Part shown: one piece after another, positions 16,273 through 24,940 of the stretch
Layout: every line of letters starts with the position of its first letter
How positions within the stretch are numbered: position 1 is the stretch's first letter
From: Microcaldota archaeon
GTDB taxonomy: Archaea > Micrarchaeota > Micrarchaeia > Micrarchaeales > Micrarchaeaceae
NCBI GenBank assembly: GCA_027317945.1
Contig: DAHVQB010000009.1
Location: forward strand, 1 to 64,000
Direction of reading: 5' to 3'
DNA length: 64,000 nucleotides
The notes under the pieces: model-generated
Told to the model about the DNA's origin: nothing
What the model saw: the letters and a program-made list of their open reading frames with translations, nothing else
Database searches by the model: none
Program-made: the position numbers and the translations under genes

Positions 16273-17979
16273 TCATGCGCCCTTTCTATTGGTCAAGAAG
16301 AATCCGTTCATGAACATATACTTTGTCTTTGTCAGCTTCATCGTGTTGATCGCATCATCCGGCGACATAACTATTGGCATCCCGTGCAGGTTGAAGCTGG
16401 TGTTCAGCATGATGCCATTGCCCTTAATGCGCTTTATGTTGTTAAGGATGTCCTCGTACATCCTGTTCTCGGCGCCCACCATCTGCGGCCTCGCCGAGCC
16501 GTCCACGTTTACCACTGATTTCACCGCGTCCCTGAAATCCCTCTTCACGAAGTAGCCCATGGTCATTAGCTTGTCAAGCCCCTTGCCATCGTATTCTAGC
16601 ATCCTGGGCACTTCGCTGTCAAGCATCGCAGGTGCGAATGGCTGGAACCATTCCCTCCTCTTCACGTACATGTTGAGCTTGTCCTTCACTTCCTCGGAAT
16701 CGCTTGGGGCGAGTATGCTCCTGTCACCCAGCGCCCTCGGCCCGTACTCCATGCGCCCTTGGAACCACATTATGTAATTGCCATCGGCTATCAACTCGGC
16801 TGCGTGCTTCGCCTGCTCGTGCGGGGCCTCCTTCTCGTGCCTGAGCCATCCCTCCTTCTTTATCGCATGCTCGGTTTGCTCCTGGTCGTATTCCTCGCCC
16901 AGGTATGCGCAGAAGTCATAATGGCTCTTCCCTGTGAGCGCATAGCTCGTATAAAGTGCGCTGCCGAGCGCTATGCCCCCGTCTCCCATGTGCGGGAATA
17001 CGTACCAGTGCTTTACCGTGTCAAGCGCCCTTATCCTCATGTTCGCCTTTATGTTGGAAAAGAGCCCTCCCGCGAATGCGACGTTGCTGATGTTGAACCT
17101 GTCGACCGCGTTGCTCACCATCTTCACGGTCACGCTTTCAAGGAGCTGTTGCGCCATGTAGGAGAACTGCTCCCTGGGCATCTGCCACCCCATCCTCTGC
17201 AGCATGTCGAACTGCTTCAGCGGTCCGTACTTGGCAGTTATCATAGTGCCTTCAACCTTGAAGAAATCCTTGAACCTGTTCTCCTCGAAGCTGAAAGGGT
17301 ACGAATAGTCGGCCATCGCCATGACCTTGCCTTCGTCCTCAAGTTCCCTCATGCCCACGAGATTGGTGACCTGCTCATAGAAAATGCCTATAGAGTCCCT
17401 TGCGTTTATCTTGACATGCCTGGACAGTTTGCCGTTCTCGAGCACGCTTATTGATCCTGAAAGCCCGTCCCCAAGCCCGTCCATCGTAATTACCAGTGAT
17501 TTCTTCTCCGGTCTGGTGAACGCCGCCGTGGCTGCATGGGCCATGTGGTGCTCAACTACATGCAATTTGAAGTTCCTGAAACCCATATGCCTGAGCTGCC
17601 TGGCTATAATCATCCTGCTTATGGCGGTTGAGGCGGGCACTATCCCAACGCTCGTCATGCCGTACTTTAGCTTATGCCTGAAGTTCTCGAAACGCGGCTT
17701 CAGTATCCTCCTTCGCCTGAACTTGTAATAGCTCTCCTTCATCCCTGGGAAGACCCGTTCCAGAGTCTTAGTGAATTCCGTCGTAGTGAACGCCACGTGC
17801 TCAATATCCGTGGGCCTTATCCTTGCGTATGCAAGTGCTGCGGCTATGGAATTGTACGGGAACTTCACCTCAAGCTTCCTTTTGGTGAACCGTTCTTCGT
17901 TCGCAGCATACAATACCTTATCATCTTCGATCAGCGCAGCGCCAGCGTCATGGCCGTCCCAGAGCCCAAGTACGTACAT
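16273..17979 (-). CDS. Carbamoyltransferase, NodU/CmcH/TobZ family
   Basis: These enzymes move a carbamoyl group from carbamoyl phosphate, through a carbamoyl adenylate, to a hydroxyl of a sugar or antibiotic. The N-terminal Kae1-like domain begins YVLGLWDGHDAGAALIEDD and holds VVEHHMAHAATAAF (metal His). The C-terminal part has GRMEYGPRALGDRSILA and LNTSFNLHGMPIV. It is 568 residues, normal for the family. ATG 17979 matches the family N terminus; the ORF extension to 18015 does not. Next to GT-C, GT2 and radical SAM genes, its likely target is a surface glycan. Confidence 0.88.
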   Translation of the reverse strand: MYVLGLWDGHDAGAALIEDDKVLYAANEERFTKRKLEVKFPYNSIAAALAYARIRPTDIEHVAFTTTEFTKTLERVFPGMKESYYKFRRRRILKPRFENFRHKLKYGMTSVGIVPASTAISRMIIARQLRHMGFRNFKLHVVEHHMAHAATAAFTRPEKKSLVITMDGLGDGLSGSISVLENGKLSRHVKINARDSIGIFYEQVTNLVGMRELEDEGKVMAMADYSYPFSFEENRFKDFFKVEGTMITAKYGPLKQFDMLQRMGWQMPREQFSYMAQQLLESVTVKMVSNAVDRFNISNVAFAGGLFSNIKANMRIRALDTVKHWYVFPHMGDGGIALGSALYTSYALTGKSHYDFCAYLGEEYDQEQTEHAIKKEGWLRHEKEAPHEQAKHAAELIADGNYIMWFQGRMEYGPRALGDRSILAPSDSEEVKDKLNMYVKRREWFQPFAPAMLDSEVPRMLEYDGKGLDKLMTMGYFVKRDFRDAVKSVVNVDGSARPQMVGAENRMYEDILNNIKRIKGNGIMLNTSFNLHGMPIVMSPDDAINTMKLTKTKYMFMNGFFLTNRKGA

Positions 17980-18074
17980 CAAAATACCGATTATCCAAGT
18001 GATTTGTAATCTCATTGTTTAAATCATTTCTCACGCAGCAAAGCAGCTGTTTGTGGTTGCAGTACCAACGAAAA

Positions 18075-18111
18075 GCTTATAAATAGGTGTATATAAATAA
18101 GTACTTATTTA
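18075..18111 (+). promoter_or_regulatory. Two TATA boxes and an 18-base perfect palindrome
   Basis: Two TATA boxes (gcttataaatag at about 18075 and gtatataaata at about 18090) precede the secretion-like operon. The perfect palindrome TAAATAAGTACTTATTTA (18094-18111) overlaps the second TATA box, so a bound dimeric repressor would block TBP. ATG 18136 follows 25 bases later. This arrangement suggests tight control; the regulator is unknown. Confidence 0.55.
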
Positions 18112-18135
18112 ATGGCTTTACCTATTAAACATTAA

Positions 18136-18603
18136 ATGCTAAACGTGGTTTTGATGCAAGGAAGTATAAAAGAAAAATTATATGCAGGATCGATCGGATT
18201 GGTACAGCACTCGGCTCTTATACGCGCACTATACATGCTCATGATATTCGGTTCTTTCATGTCATTCACGGCTGCACAGTCATATCAATACTCAGCGGCA
18301 TATAACGCCCTATGGGGACTTTGCTCTGTGTACAATACTGTGGTTGGCATAATATTCATACTGGCTCTGGTGCTGGTAGTGGTCGGAGGCGCGCTCTTTG
18401 CCGGCTCTAACATGCTGCCTGCGCAGACGAAGGGTCAGATACAAAGCTACGGGATGTCTATGGTAATAGGCGGCGTGGTCGGTATAGTGATATACTTGAT
18501 AGCTCCGTTCATACTGCAGGTACTTGGGGCAGGCACGCAACAGATATCCACATGCAATGGCTGGACCGCATATAACAACGGCGGCCCGACAGTTGCACCA
18601 TGA
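18136..18603 (+). CDS. VirB2/TrbC- or CedA1-like small membrane protein
   Basis: A 155-residue protein with an N-terminal hydrophobic leader (about residues 27-47, ending FTAAQ) and two long membrane helices (about 66-90 and 100-124) joined by a short polar turn (QTKGQ). This two-helix pattern after a signal matches VirB2/TrbC pilins of type IV secretion systems and CedA1 of archaeal DNA exchange. Two Cys (about residues 62 and 139) could form an external disulfide. It stands first in the locus behind a strong promoter, as a highly expressed subunit would. The family link is by architecture and context. ATG 18154 is an alternative start. Confidence 0.5.
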   Translation: MLNVVLMQGSIKEKLYAGSIGLVQHSALIRALYMLMIFGSFMSFTAAQSYQYSAAYNALWGLCSVYNTVVGIIFILALVLVVVGGALFAGSNMLPAQTKGQIQSYGMSMVIGGVVGIVIYLIAPFILQVLGAGTQQISTCNGWTAYNNGGPTVAP

Positions 18604-18734
18604 TTTCTTAGTTTCTAGGGACCATTTTTATGGTCTTATGTTTTACTTTGCTTAGCGTAAGCTTGGGGGCCGCCCGACCGGCGACTCTCCCATATTTATT
18701 TTTTACCATACAAACGTACAACTGGGGTGACCGG

Positions 18735-19490
18735 ATGGCAGACTTGCTGCATAACGCTATTGAAACGTACACGAACCACATCCAGTTGCTGCTGGTGTCA
18801 TCCATATCGTTCGTCATAGCCGTATTCATACCGCTGTTCGCATCCTTCCCGACATTCACCGACTTGGGCGGCATCAACATAAGGACGGCCAGCATCTTCA
18901 CTAACTTGGACATAATAAACACGGCAGTCATAGTCGCGTCCATATTCTTCTCTCTACTGTTCCTGAGCTTCGCAATAGTGGCCGTCAACATAATAGTAAA
19001 ACACAGCAGGACATACGCCAAGATAAGGCAGGAGGTATTCAGGGGCCTTGAGAAATATACCAGCAGGGTCTTCGTCGTCCTGTTGATAATGGAAGCCATA
19101 ATAGTATTGGTGGATGCGCTAAGCTTCGCAATCACGGGTTCCATAAGCTACTCCGGCGCGATAACCGCAATAGCTGGCCTCATAATAACGCCATTCTTCT
19201 TCTATGCTCCCGCATCAATAATAATAGATGAAAATAAGACCCTGAGGGCATTCTCATCCAGTTTCAGGTTCTTCCTCAAAAAGTTCGACTACTTCCTGAT
19301 GTGGCTCATCGTAGCGATAGCCTTCGTGACTTTGACTGACTTCATATTCATCGGCATAGGCACTGCAACTGGCTTCCCCTACCAGTTCTTCATAATAGAG
19401 CTGATAGTGGACACGGTCTTCATCCTGCCGTTCCTAATAGTGCTCCAGAGCGAATCGTACATGAAAAGGTTCGCGATGTTAAAACACTAA
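18735..19490 (+). CDS. Six-helix membrane protein of the secretion-like locus
   Basis: A 251-residue protein with about six membrane segments (starting near residues 20, 67, 107, 137, 185 and 222). A basic cytoplasmic loop RTYAKIRQEVFRG and the block YAPASIIIDENKTLRAFSSSFRFF resemble archaeal DUF4013/DUF7847-like membrane proteins, which have no defined role. ATG 18735 has GGTGA 5 bases upstream and a TATA-like catatttatttt at about 18690, so the longer ORF from 18630 is unlikely. It may be a separate transcript between the pilin-like gene and the channel-like array. Confidence 0.5.
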   Translation: MADLLHNAIETYTNHIQLLLVSSISFVIAVFIPLFASFPTFTDLGGINIRTASIFTNLDIINTAVIVASIFFSLLFLSFAIVAVNIIVKHSRTYAKIRQEVFRGLEKYTSRVFVVLLIMEAIIVLVDALSFAITGSISYSGAITAIAGLIITPFFFYAPASIIIDENKTLRAFSSSFRFFLKKFDYFLMWLIVAIAFVTLTDFIFIGIGTATGFPYQFFIIELIVDTVFILPFLIVLQSESYMKRFAMLKH

Positions 19491-19521
19491 CATTCTAATA
19501 GTTTTTTGCCTTTATCCTATC

Positions 19522-20829
19522 ATGCTAAGTAGGGTCCCATTGCGCCTTCGCGTAATGCTTATTCTTGCATCCTTCCTTCTCGTTTGCATTGCGCCTGCAA
19601 TCACGGAAGCCGCGGCACCCCTAAGCAGCGTGGCTTGCATAATAACAGGCACGGACATATCGATAGGGGCCTGCATAGCATCTTCTGCGCCGTTCTGGGC
19701 GATAGGCATAATGCTGTCGTTCGCTCTCGTAGGGTTCTCCTACATGCTGGGGGAGATATTCCAGCTGGGCTCGCTCAGGGGATGGTACAGGAATGAGCTT
19801 TGGGAGAGCGTAAAAACCATACTCATGATATCCGCGATATTCTCCCTCCTTGTCATATTCAGTTCCATGGCATCATCTCTTGCCGGAACCGGCAGCGCCC
19901 CTGCGTCCGCGGGGTTCAGCGGCCAGGTCTCCCAGAATCTCGGCGGCCTTTACTATGTTGCTAACAGTTACCTATCCTCATCATCAGGGTATGCCCAGAA
20001 CTCGCTCATAACCTTATTCGGCACAGCGTCTGGCGTAGACTTTATAAAGAGCTTAAGGTACAGCATCTGGTTCCCATATCCTCCAGTACCGACCCTTCCC
20101 CCAGAAGGAACCATAAATGCGCACTTCGGGTCCAGCGGCCCGCTCTTCCTGAGCAACATAATAGACTCGGATTACTCTGGGGGCTCGTCTTCCATGCTCG
20201 GCACTGCAACCACGTTCATAGTCCTACCGTCGCTTATACTGCTCCAGATAATGTCCGACCTGTTCACCAATATAGTCGCGCTAGGTTTCGGACTCCTGAT
20301 ACCAATAGGCTTGGTGTTCAGGGCAATACCATTCCTCAGGGGCTTCGGCGGAACTTTCATAGCAATAGGCATAGGGGTATCATTGGTATTCCCTATGTTA
20401 TTTGTCGTAATTAACATACCTATCAGCGATTTTGTTCTTGGACAGCAGGTCTATTGCGGCGGCAACGTCCAGACGCAATGTACGTTCCTCGGTTATTCCA
20501 CTTCGTCTTCGACCCCGACCCTATGGACTGGTGTTACCAGCGTGCTGAGCGGGGCGGTGTCAGCGTTGGCAAAGTTTCTGGTATCATCAATACCTACCGT
20601 TGGCGCATCACAGCAGTTCAATACAGGATACTACGCTGGTATAGATACTTTCCTGTCGACTTCCATATACCCTGCAGCTGACCTGATCACTTCAGTGATC
20701 CTCAACTCCATGCTCCAGTTTATGCTGTTAATAATAGATTTTATAGTGGGCTATACAATAACAAAGACAATAGCCACGAACTTGGGCGGCACCATAAGGA
20801 TTGGATTCGGGAAGATGAAGTTGGCATAG
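19522..20829 (+). CDS. VirB6/CedA-like polytopic protein 1
   Basis: The first of six tandem paralogues. A signal peptide (residues 1-32, ending TEAAAP) is followed by a Cys-containing external stretch, two helices joined by a loop with an E-(L/I)-x-E pattern (NELWESVKTILMISAIF), an extracellular domain of about 120 residues, and then a helix pair around the family motif RAIPFLRGFGGTFIAIGIG (about residues 272-290), ending in P. The C-terminal helix ends in IATNLGGTIRIGFGKMKL. This topology resembles VirB6/TrbL/CedA inner-membrane channel proteins of type IV secretion. Cys residues sit in predicted external regions. Direct sequence homology to VirB6 is not demonstrated. Confidence 0.5.
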   Translation: MLSRVPLRLRVMLILASFLLVCIAPAITEAAAPLSSVACIITGTDISIGACIASSAPFWAIGIMLSFALVGFSYMLGEIFQLGSLRGWYRNELWESVKTILMISAIFSLLVIFSSMASSLAGTGSAPASAGFSGQVSQNLGGLYYVANSYLSSSSGYAQNSLITLFGTASGVDFIKSLRYSIWFPYPPVPTLPPEGTINAHFGSSGPLFLSNIIDSDYSGGSSSMLGTATTFIVLPSLILLQIMSDLFTNIVALGFGLLIPIGLVFRAIPFLRGFGGTFIAIGIGVSLVFPMLFVVINIPISDFVLGQQVYCGGNVQTQCTFLGYSTSSSTPTLWTGVTSVLSGAVSALAKFLVSSIPTVGASQQFNTGYYAGIDTFLSTSIYPAADLITSVILNSMLQFMLLIIDFIVGYTITKTIATNLGGTIRIGFGKMKLA

Positions 20830-20836
20830 TGATGCA

Positions 20837-22108
20837 ATGGAGACGAAGCATAGTAGTGGCATGCACGCAGCTTTCTTATTGTTCGCAGTGTTGCTCCTGT
20901 CAATTGCAGCCACAACCCCAGCCGCATCCACTGCATCGTCGGGCTCTGCATGCCCCATAACGACCAACCCGTACAATACACAATGGCTCCCGATAAACAT
21001 CATAGTGATAATGCTAAGCTTCGCCGTGATAGCGGTAATATACATACTGAGTAACGTCATGCCGGTATCGATGAGCGCTAAGCTGAAGGCTCTTGTGCAC
21101 ACCGAGATAAACCAGAACCTCGTCAGCGTGCTGATCATATTGGTGCTGTTGGGTTCTACCATAATGGTGACTGAATTTACGGCGCAGCTAGGCTCTACCA
21201 GCACCTTCCACTGCAATCCGTTTGCCGCTTCTGACTTCTATGTGGGCAACCTGACCTTCAATACGGGCCTCAAGCTTCTAAACAACATATACGCCGCATC
21301 CATAGGCTACGCGATAGACGCCAGGCTTTACACCGGCGTAGGGCAGAACGTTTATTCATCCGTAGTTGCGCCTAACGTAGCGTCATACATAGCAAAGACC
21401 TTCCTCAGCTTCGGCTTCTTCAGCATAACCCCTGTCTTCGCTGGCGATCTCGGCATATCCTACGCCATAATGAGCGACCTGCTGACAAGCGTCTTTACAC
21501 CAATAATGATGATAGCAATGGGCAGCATGTTCCTCCAGTACCTTTTGATACCGTTCATAAAAGGCGCCGCGTTCCTCATAATACTGCCGATAGCGCTTAT
21601 AATGCGCTCTTTCACATTCACCGGAGCGGGTTTGAGGACAGCGGCCAACTCGGTGCTGGCTTTGGCCGTAGCGATGTACATAATATACCCGACAATGGTG
21701 GCGTACAATCCGATGATAATATCATGGATATTCACTCCATGCCCCAACGCTACTAACTGGTGCAACCCGTCATTCTTGTACCTTGGTACGGCGTACGCGA
21801 TACCCAACATACCCGCATCCACGTTCTTCACCACAACCACTGCGCAGCAGGGCACGGTAAGCCTGTCCGGCATATCGATAACATCTTTGAGCATGGGTGA
21901 ATACGCCCAGATACTGTCTGCAGCGATAGACCCGGCTACAGTAATAAGCAACGTGCTCGGCATGGCGGACCAAGTCGCGCAGTTCCTATTTACATCAGTG
22001 ATGCTTTTTGCATTGGACATGACAGTAACAATGGGGTTCGGAGTCGGCCTGGCGAAGGCGCTTACAAGCGGCCTGGATGGGGCGTCGGCATTCTGGAGCA
22101 ACGTATAG
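20837..22108 (+). CDS. VirB6/CedA-like polytopic protein 2
   Basis: The second paralogue, 423 residues, begins 7 bases after the first. It has a signal peptide (about residues 12-34), the helix-loop-helix start IVIMLSFAVIAVIYILSNVMP with the HTEINQNLVSVLIILV loop, an external Cys-containing domain, and the central motif in weaker form (RSFTFTGAGLRTAANSVLALAVAMYIIYP, about 255-283). In this copy TR-x-x-GG is replaced by TGAGLR, making it the most divergent member. The external loop after the motif contains CPNATNWC, a likely disulfide. It ends in a long helix and SGLDGASAFWSNV. A distinct position in a hetero-oligomeric channel is inference. Confidence 0.5.
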   Translation: METKHSSGMHAAFLLFAVLLLSIAATTPAASTASSGSACPITTNPYNTQWLPINIIVIMLSFAVIAVIYILSNVMPVSMSAKLKALVHTEINQNLVSVLIILVLLGSTIMVTEFTAQLGSTSTFHCNPFAASDFYVGNLTFNTGLKLLNNIYAASIGYAIDARLYTGVGQNVYSSVVAPNVASYIAKTFLSFGFFSITPVFAGDLGISYAIMSDLLTSVFTPIMMIAMGSMFLQYLLIPFIKGAAFLIILPIALIMRSFTFTGAGLRTAANSVLALAVAMYIIYPTMVAYNPMIISWIFTPCPNATNWCNPSFLYLGTAYAIPNIPASTFFTTTTAQQGTVSLSGISITSLSMGEYAQILSAAIDPATVISNVLGMADQVAQFLFTSVMLFALDMTVTMGFGVGLAKALTSGLDGASAFWSNV

Positions 22109-22115
22109 TGGGTTC

Positions 22116-23687
22116 ATGTTAGTACTACCGAATTTAATATTGCAAAGCGCCATCGGCTCATGCGCGCAAGAGGCTGCCGCATCAGTGCCCACGAGCGCCT
22201 GCGCGGCGCAGACAAGCCTGGCCGCATTCATAATAATAGCAATACTGCTTGACGCGCTAATAGTCGCAGTCTGGTACATGCTTGGCTACATATTGAACGA
22301 TCAGAGGATAAAGGCCAACGCACGCGGCGAGTTCGTCCAGTTGATCGGCACAACGATATTGGTCGCTATAATAGTCGGGATCCTGGCATTTTTCGCATCT
22401 TTGTACATGTCATCTTACGGATCAGGGGTAATGAGCCCCAAGGCCATGTATTATACCTGCAATAACATAGCGTCAGGATCGAAGCTCACACTCTTCTCCG
22501 GCAATATGATCTCCACAACTGCGGGCTCTCCTCCGCTTCCCTTAAACTCGCAATCCAACCTGCTTGAGGGTTCGCCTTCGTTCCCGGGCATATGTGCCAT
22601 GGTAGCTAAACCGGCCTCATTCACGCAGCAGATAGACTATCCATTGGCGGCTTCGGACGTGCTTATAGCGAACTTGACAAACCAGACGCTTGTAAATCTA
22701 AACGCGCTCTTCACAATAGACACGTACCTTGGCTTCCTTGACAGCTTCACCCCTTTCGTCGAGCCGGCATGCTGGTCTAACCTGGAAGCCTGCCTCCTGC
22801 CCGGTTTGGGCACCATAAACTTTGACATGAAGATATCATTCCAACCATTCGCTGGCTACGATCTCATATTCAATTCATACGGCCCTCTCGGAGACCTCCT
22901 TGCTCTCGCTTTCGAGTCATATGTCGCCCAGTTCGTTTTCCTGGTCGTGATGCTGTTTGTATGGCCTTACATGCTATTCATCGGTGTGGTACTCAGAGCC
23001 ACTCCATTCACAAGGAAGATAGGGGGCCTATTCATAGCGATAGCAATAGGTGCCGTCATATTCCTTCCGGTGATGTACGCTATAGAGTACACGAACCTCT
23101 GCGCAGGGGTGCCGTACTATGTGCAAGGCGCCTCGGGCCAGCCGCTGTTCACCACCCCAGTTGGATGCACTCAGGTTAATCCGTCATCGTCTGCTGCACG
23201 CCAGCAAAGCACCGCTGCATTCGCTTTCAACTCGTTCGCATACGGTTACAACGGCATAACTACGCTTCCTGCGAATTCGCCAACAACGGGCAACTACTAT
23301 GATATAAACTTCTTCGTCATGCCCAACATGACATACATCGGTACGCATACGTACGACAGCAACAATGCCGCCTGTTGGCCCAGCGGCGGCATAGCCGCGT
23401 CAGAGCTTTCCGCGATGGGCTATTCGTTGTTACCGACGGCATTCGCATCCGCATTGCTTGGGGCATCCCCATCCGCGGTGTTGTCTTCATTCAACATAAA
23501 CATATTCTGTTCGCAGCAGTCAGCGTTAAGTCTGCTCTACAACCTATTCCAGTCATACGGGGTAGTGGGCGTAAGCGCATACTTCATGCCACTCATAAAC
23601 ATGCTCGTTGTCATATCGGCAGTCATAGGTCTTTCCGGCCTGCTTGGCGGTGACACTGAGCTGGCTGGGCTTGCAAAGTTAGTGTAA
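22116..23687 (+). CDS. VirB6/CedA-like polytopic protein 3
   Basis: The third and longest paralogue (523 residues). The start is ATG 22116, because the ORF from 22077 overlaps the previous gene in another frame. After an N-terminal helix and a Cys-rich stretch it shows AIWYMLGYIL-like helices with GEFVQLIGTTILVAII, a large external domain with at least six Cys, then RATPFTRKIGGLFIAIAIGAVIFLP (about residues 292-316). A second external domain of about 150 residues contains further Cys and sequons. It ends in SGLLGGDTELAGLAKLV. The large external parts suggest a role at the cell surface face of the complex. Confidence 0.5.
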   Translation: MLVLPNLILQSAIGSCAQEAAASVPTSACAAQTSLAAFIIIAILLDALIVAVWYMLGYILNDQRIKANARGEFVQLIGTTILVAIIVGILAFFASLYMSSYGSGVMSPKAMYYTCNNIASGSKLTLFSGNMISTTAGSPPLPLNSQSNLLEGSPSFPGICAMVAKPASFTQQIDYPLAASDVLIANLTNQTLVNLNALFTIDTYLGFLDSFTPFVEPACWSNLEACLLPGLGTINFDMKISFQPFAGYDLIFNSYGPLGDLLALAFESYVAQFVFLVVMLFVWPYMLFIGVVLRATPFTRKIGGLFIAIAIGAVIFLPVMYAIEYTNLCAGVPYYVQGASGQPLFTTPVGCTQVNPSSSAARQQSTAAFAFNSFAYGYNGITTLPANSPTTGNYYDINFFVMPNMTYIGTHTYDSNNAACWPSGGIAASELSAMGYSLLPTAFASALLGASPSAVLSSFNINIFCSQQSALSLLYNLFQSYGVVGVSAYFMPLINMLVVISAVIGLSGLLGGDTELAGLAKLV

Positions 23688-23695
23688 GTGGAACG

Positions 23696-24940
23696 ATGTC
23701 AAATAAAAGAGCGTTAATGTTATGCGTCGTCATCGCATTGTTTGTCGGTGCGCTTCAGATGCAATTAGCATCCGCCGCTGCGTCTCCAACTACTCCGACT
23801 ACCCTATCTGAAGAATGCGTAGGCATAATCCCGCCACCCGGCACGCAGAGCCCAACAATAGTGAACATTGCAAGCTTCAGTTCGCTGATAGGCATATCAA
23901 TGCTGATAATACTTTTGATGACGGTCATAATAGCCATAGCCTATTCGCTGGGCCACGCGTTCGGCATAGACAAGCTCACAACTTTTGCAAAGACGGAGGC
24001 AGGCGAAATAGCAATAACCATAATCATTGTTGGCATATTCCTTGGCACATTCACGGCAACCAGTGCAATTGCGAATTCAAATCTGTTTGCGGCTGCAGGA
24101 AATTCGTTCAACAGCAACATCTTCCTTGACGATTGCAATGCGGTGATGAGCTCGTCTGCGGCCCTGATATCCCCGGAACTGGCATTTGTGCTTGATACCG
24201 GATTCATAAGCATGGCTTCTGGCGCATCAGTCAACCTTCAGTTCTCATCATTCGGGATATCCTTCCAGCCTTATGCCGGGGACCAGTTTCTTAGCTCCAT
24301 AATGCAGACACTGGAGAACATCGGCGGCATCATGACCGGCCTGCTGTTCGGCATGGGCATATTCCTCGCAGTGATATACGGCCTATTCCCATTGTTCCTT
24401 TTCGCCGGCATAGTGCTAAGGACCCTGCCGATTACTAGACCTGCCGGCGGCGCGATGCTGGGCCTATTTGCAGCATTTTACATACTTCTGCCCATAATGC
24501 TCCACTTCTTCCTATTCTATAACAGCAACTACATAACAGACAGCACGATAACTGCACAGGGATTATGCCCAGTAAATGGGTTATCGACATCTACTACGCC
24601 TCCTCCGCCCACCTCAACCTCGTCTACATCGCCGGTTCCGTGCAACACTGCGGGATTCTTCAGCGGCATAATTCCCCAGATTACAAAATTATCCACTGGC
24701 GCGCTTAGCGCAGCTATAGGCTTAGGTTCTACAGGAGCGAGTTCGCTGTCGATAATAGGCGCGCTGCTGAATGGCAACATAGTGCAGCTTTTCGTGCAGG
24801 ACATAATAGAGCCAGTGTTCTATACGATGGTGGCTTTCATACTATCGCTTGTTATGGCGTATGACTTCATGGAAGCTGTCGGCGACCTGCTCGGCGCGCC
24901 AAGCCTGAATGCGAGCACCATGCTGAAAAATGTGATATGA
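23696..24940 (+). CDS. VirB6/CedA-like polytopic protein 4
   Basis: The fourth paralogue, 414 residues. It has a signal peptide (about residues 5-28), then helices with LTTFAKTEAGEIAITIIIVGIF, an external domain, and the motif RTLPITRPAGGAMLGLFAAFYILLP (about residues 241-265). A Thr/Pro/Ser-rich stretch (TSTTPPPPTSTSSTSP, about 299-314) between two Cys looks like a flexible, possibly O-glycosylated loop. The stop overlaps the next start by ATGA, showing coupled translation and therefore likely equal production with protein 5. Confidence 0.5.
   Translation: MSNKRALMLCVVIALFVGALQMQLASAAASPTTPTTLSEECVGIIPPPGTQSPTIVNIASFSSLIGISMLIILLMTVIIAIAYSLGHAFGIDKLTTFAKTEAGEIAITIIIVGIFLGTFTATSAIANSNLFAAAGNSFNSNIFLDDCNAVMSSSAALISPELAFVLDTGFISMASGASVNLQFSSFGISFQPYAGDQFLSSIMQTLENIGGIMTGLLFGMGIFLAVIYGLFPLFLFAGIVLRTLPITRPAGGAMLGLFAAFYILLPIMLHFFLFYNSNYITDSTITAQGLCPVNGLSTSTTPPPPTSTSSTSPVPCNTAGFFSGIIPQITKLSTGALSAAIGLGSTGASSLSIIGALLNGNIVQLFVQDIIEPVFYTMVAFILSLVMAYDFMEAVGDLLGAPSLNASTMLKNVI

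Noticed and set aside
16759-17454. 231-residue plus-strand ORF
   Set aside because: It is antisense to the carbamoyltransferase, which has clear family motifs.
18112-18135. Seven-codon ORF ending exactly before ATG 18136
   Set aside because: The TATA box at 18092 predicts a transcript start near 18120, inside this ORF, so it is probably not translated.
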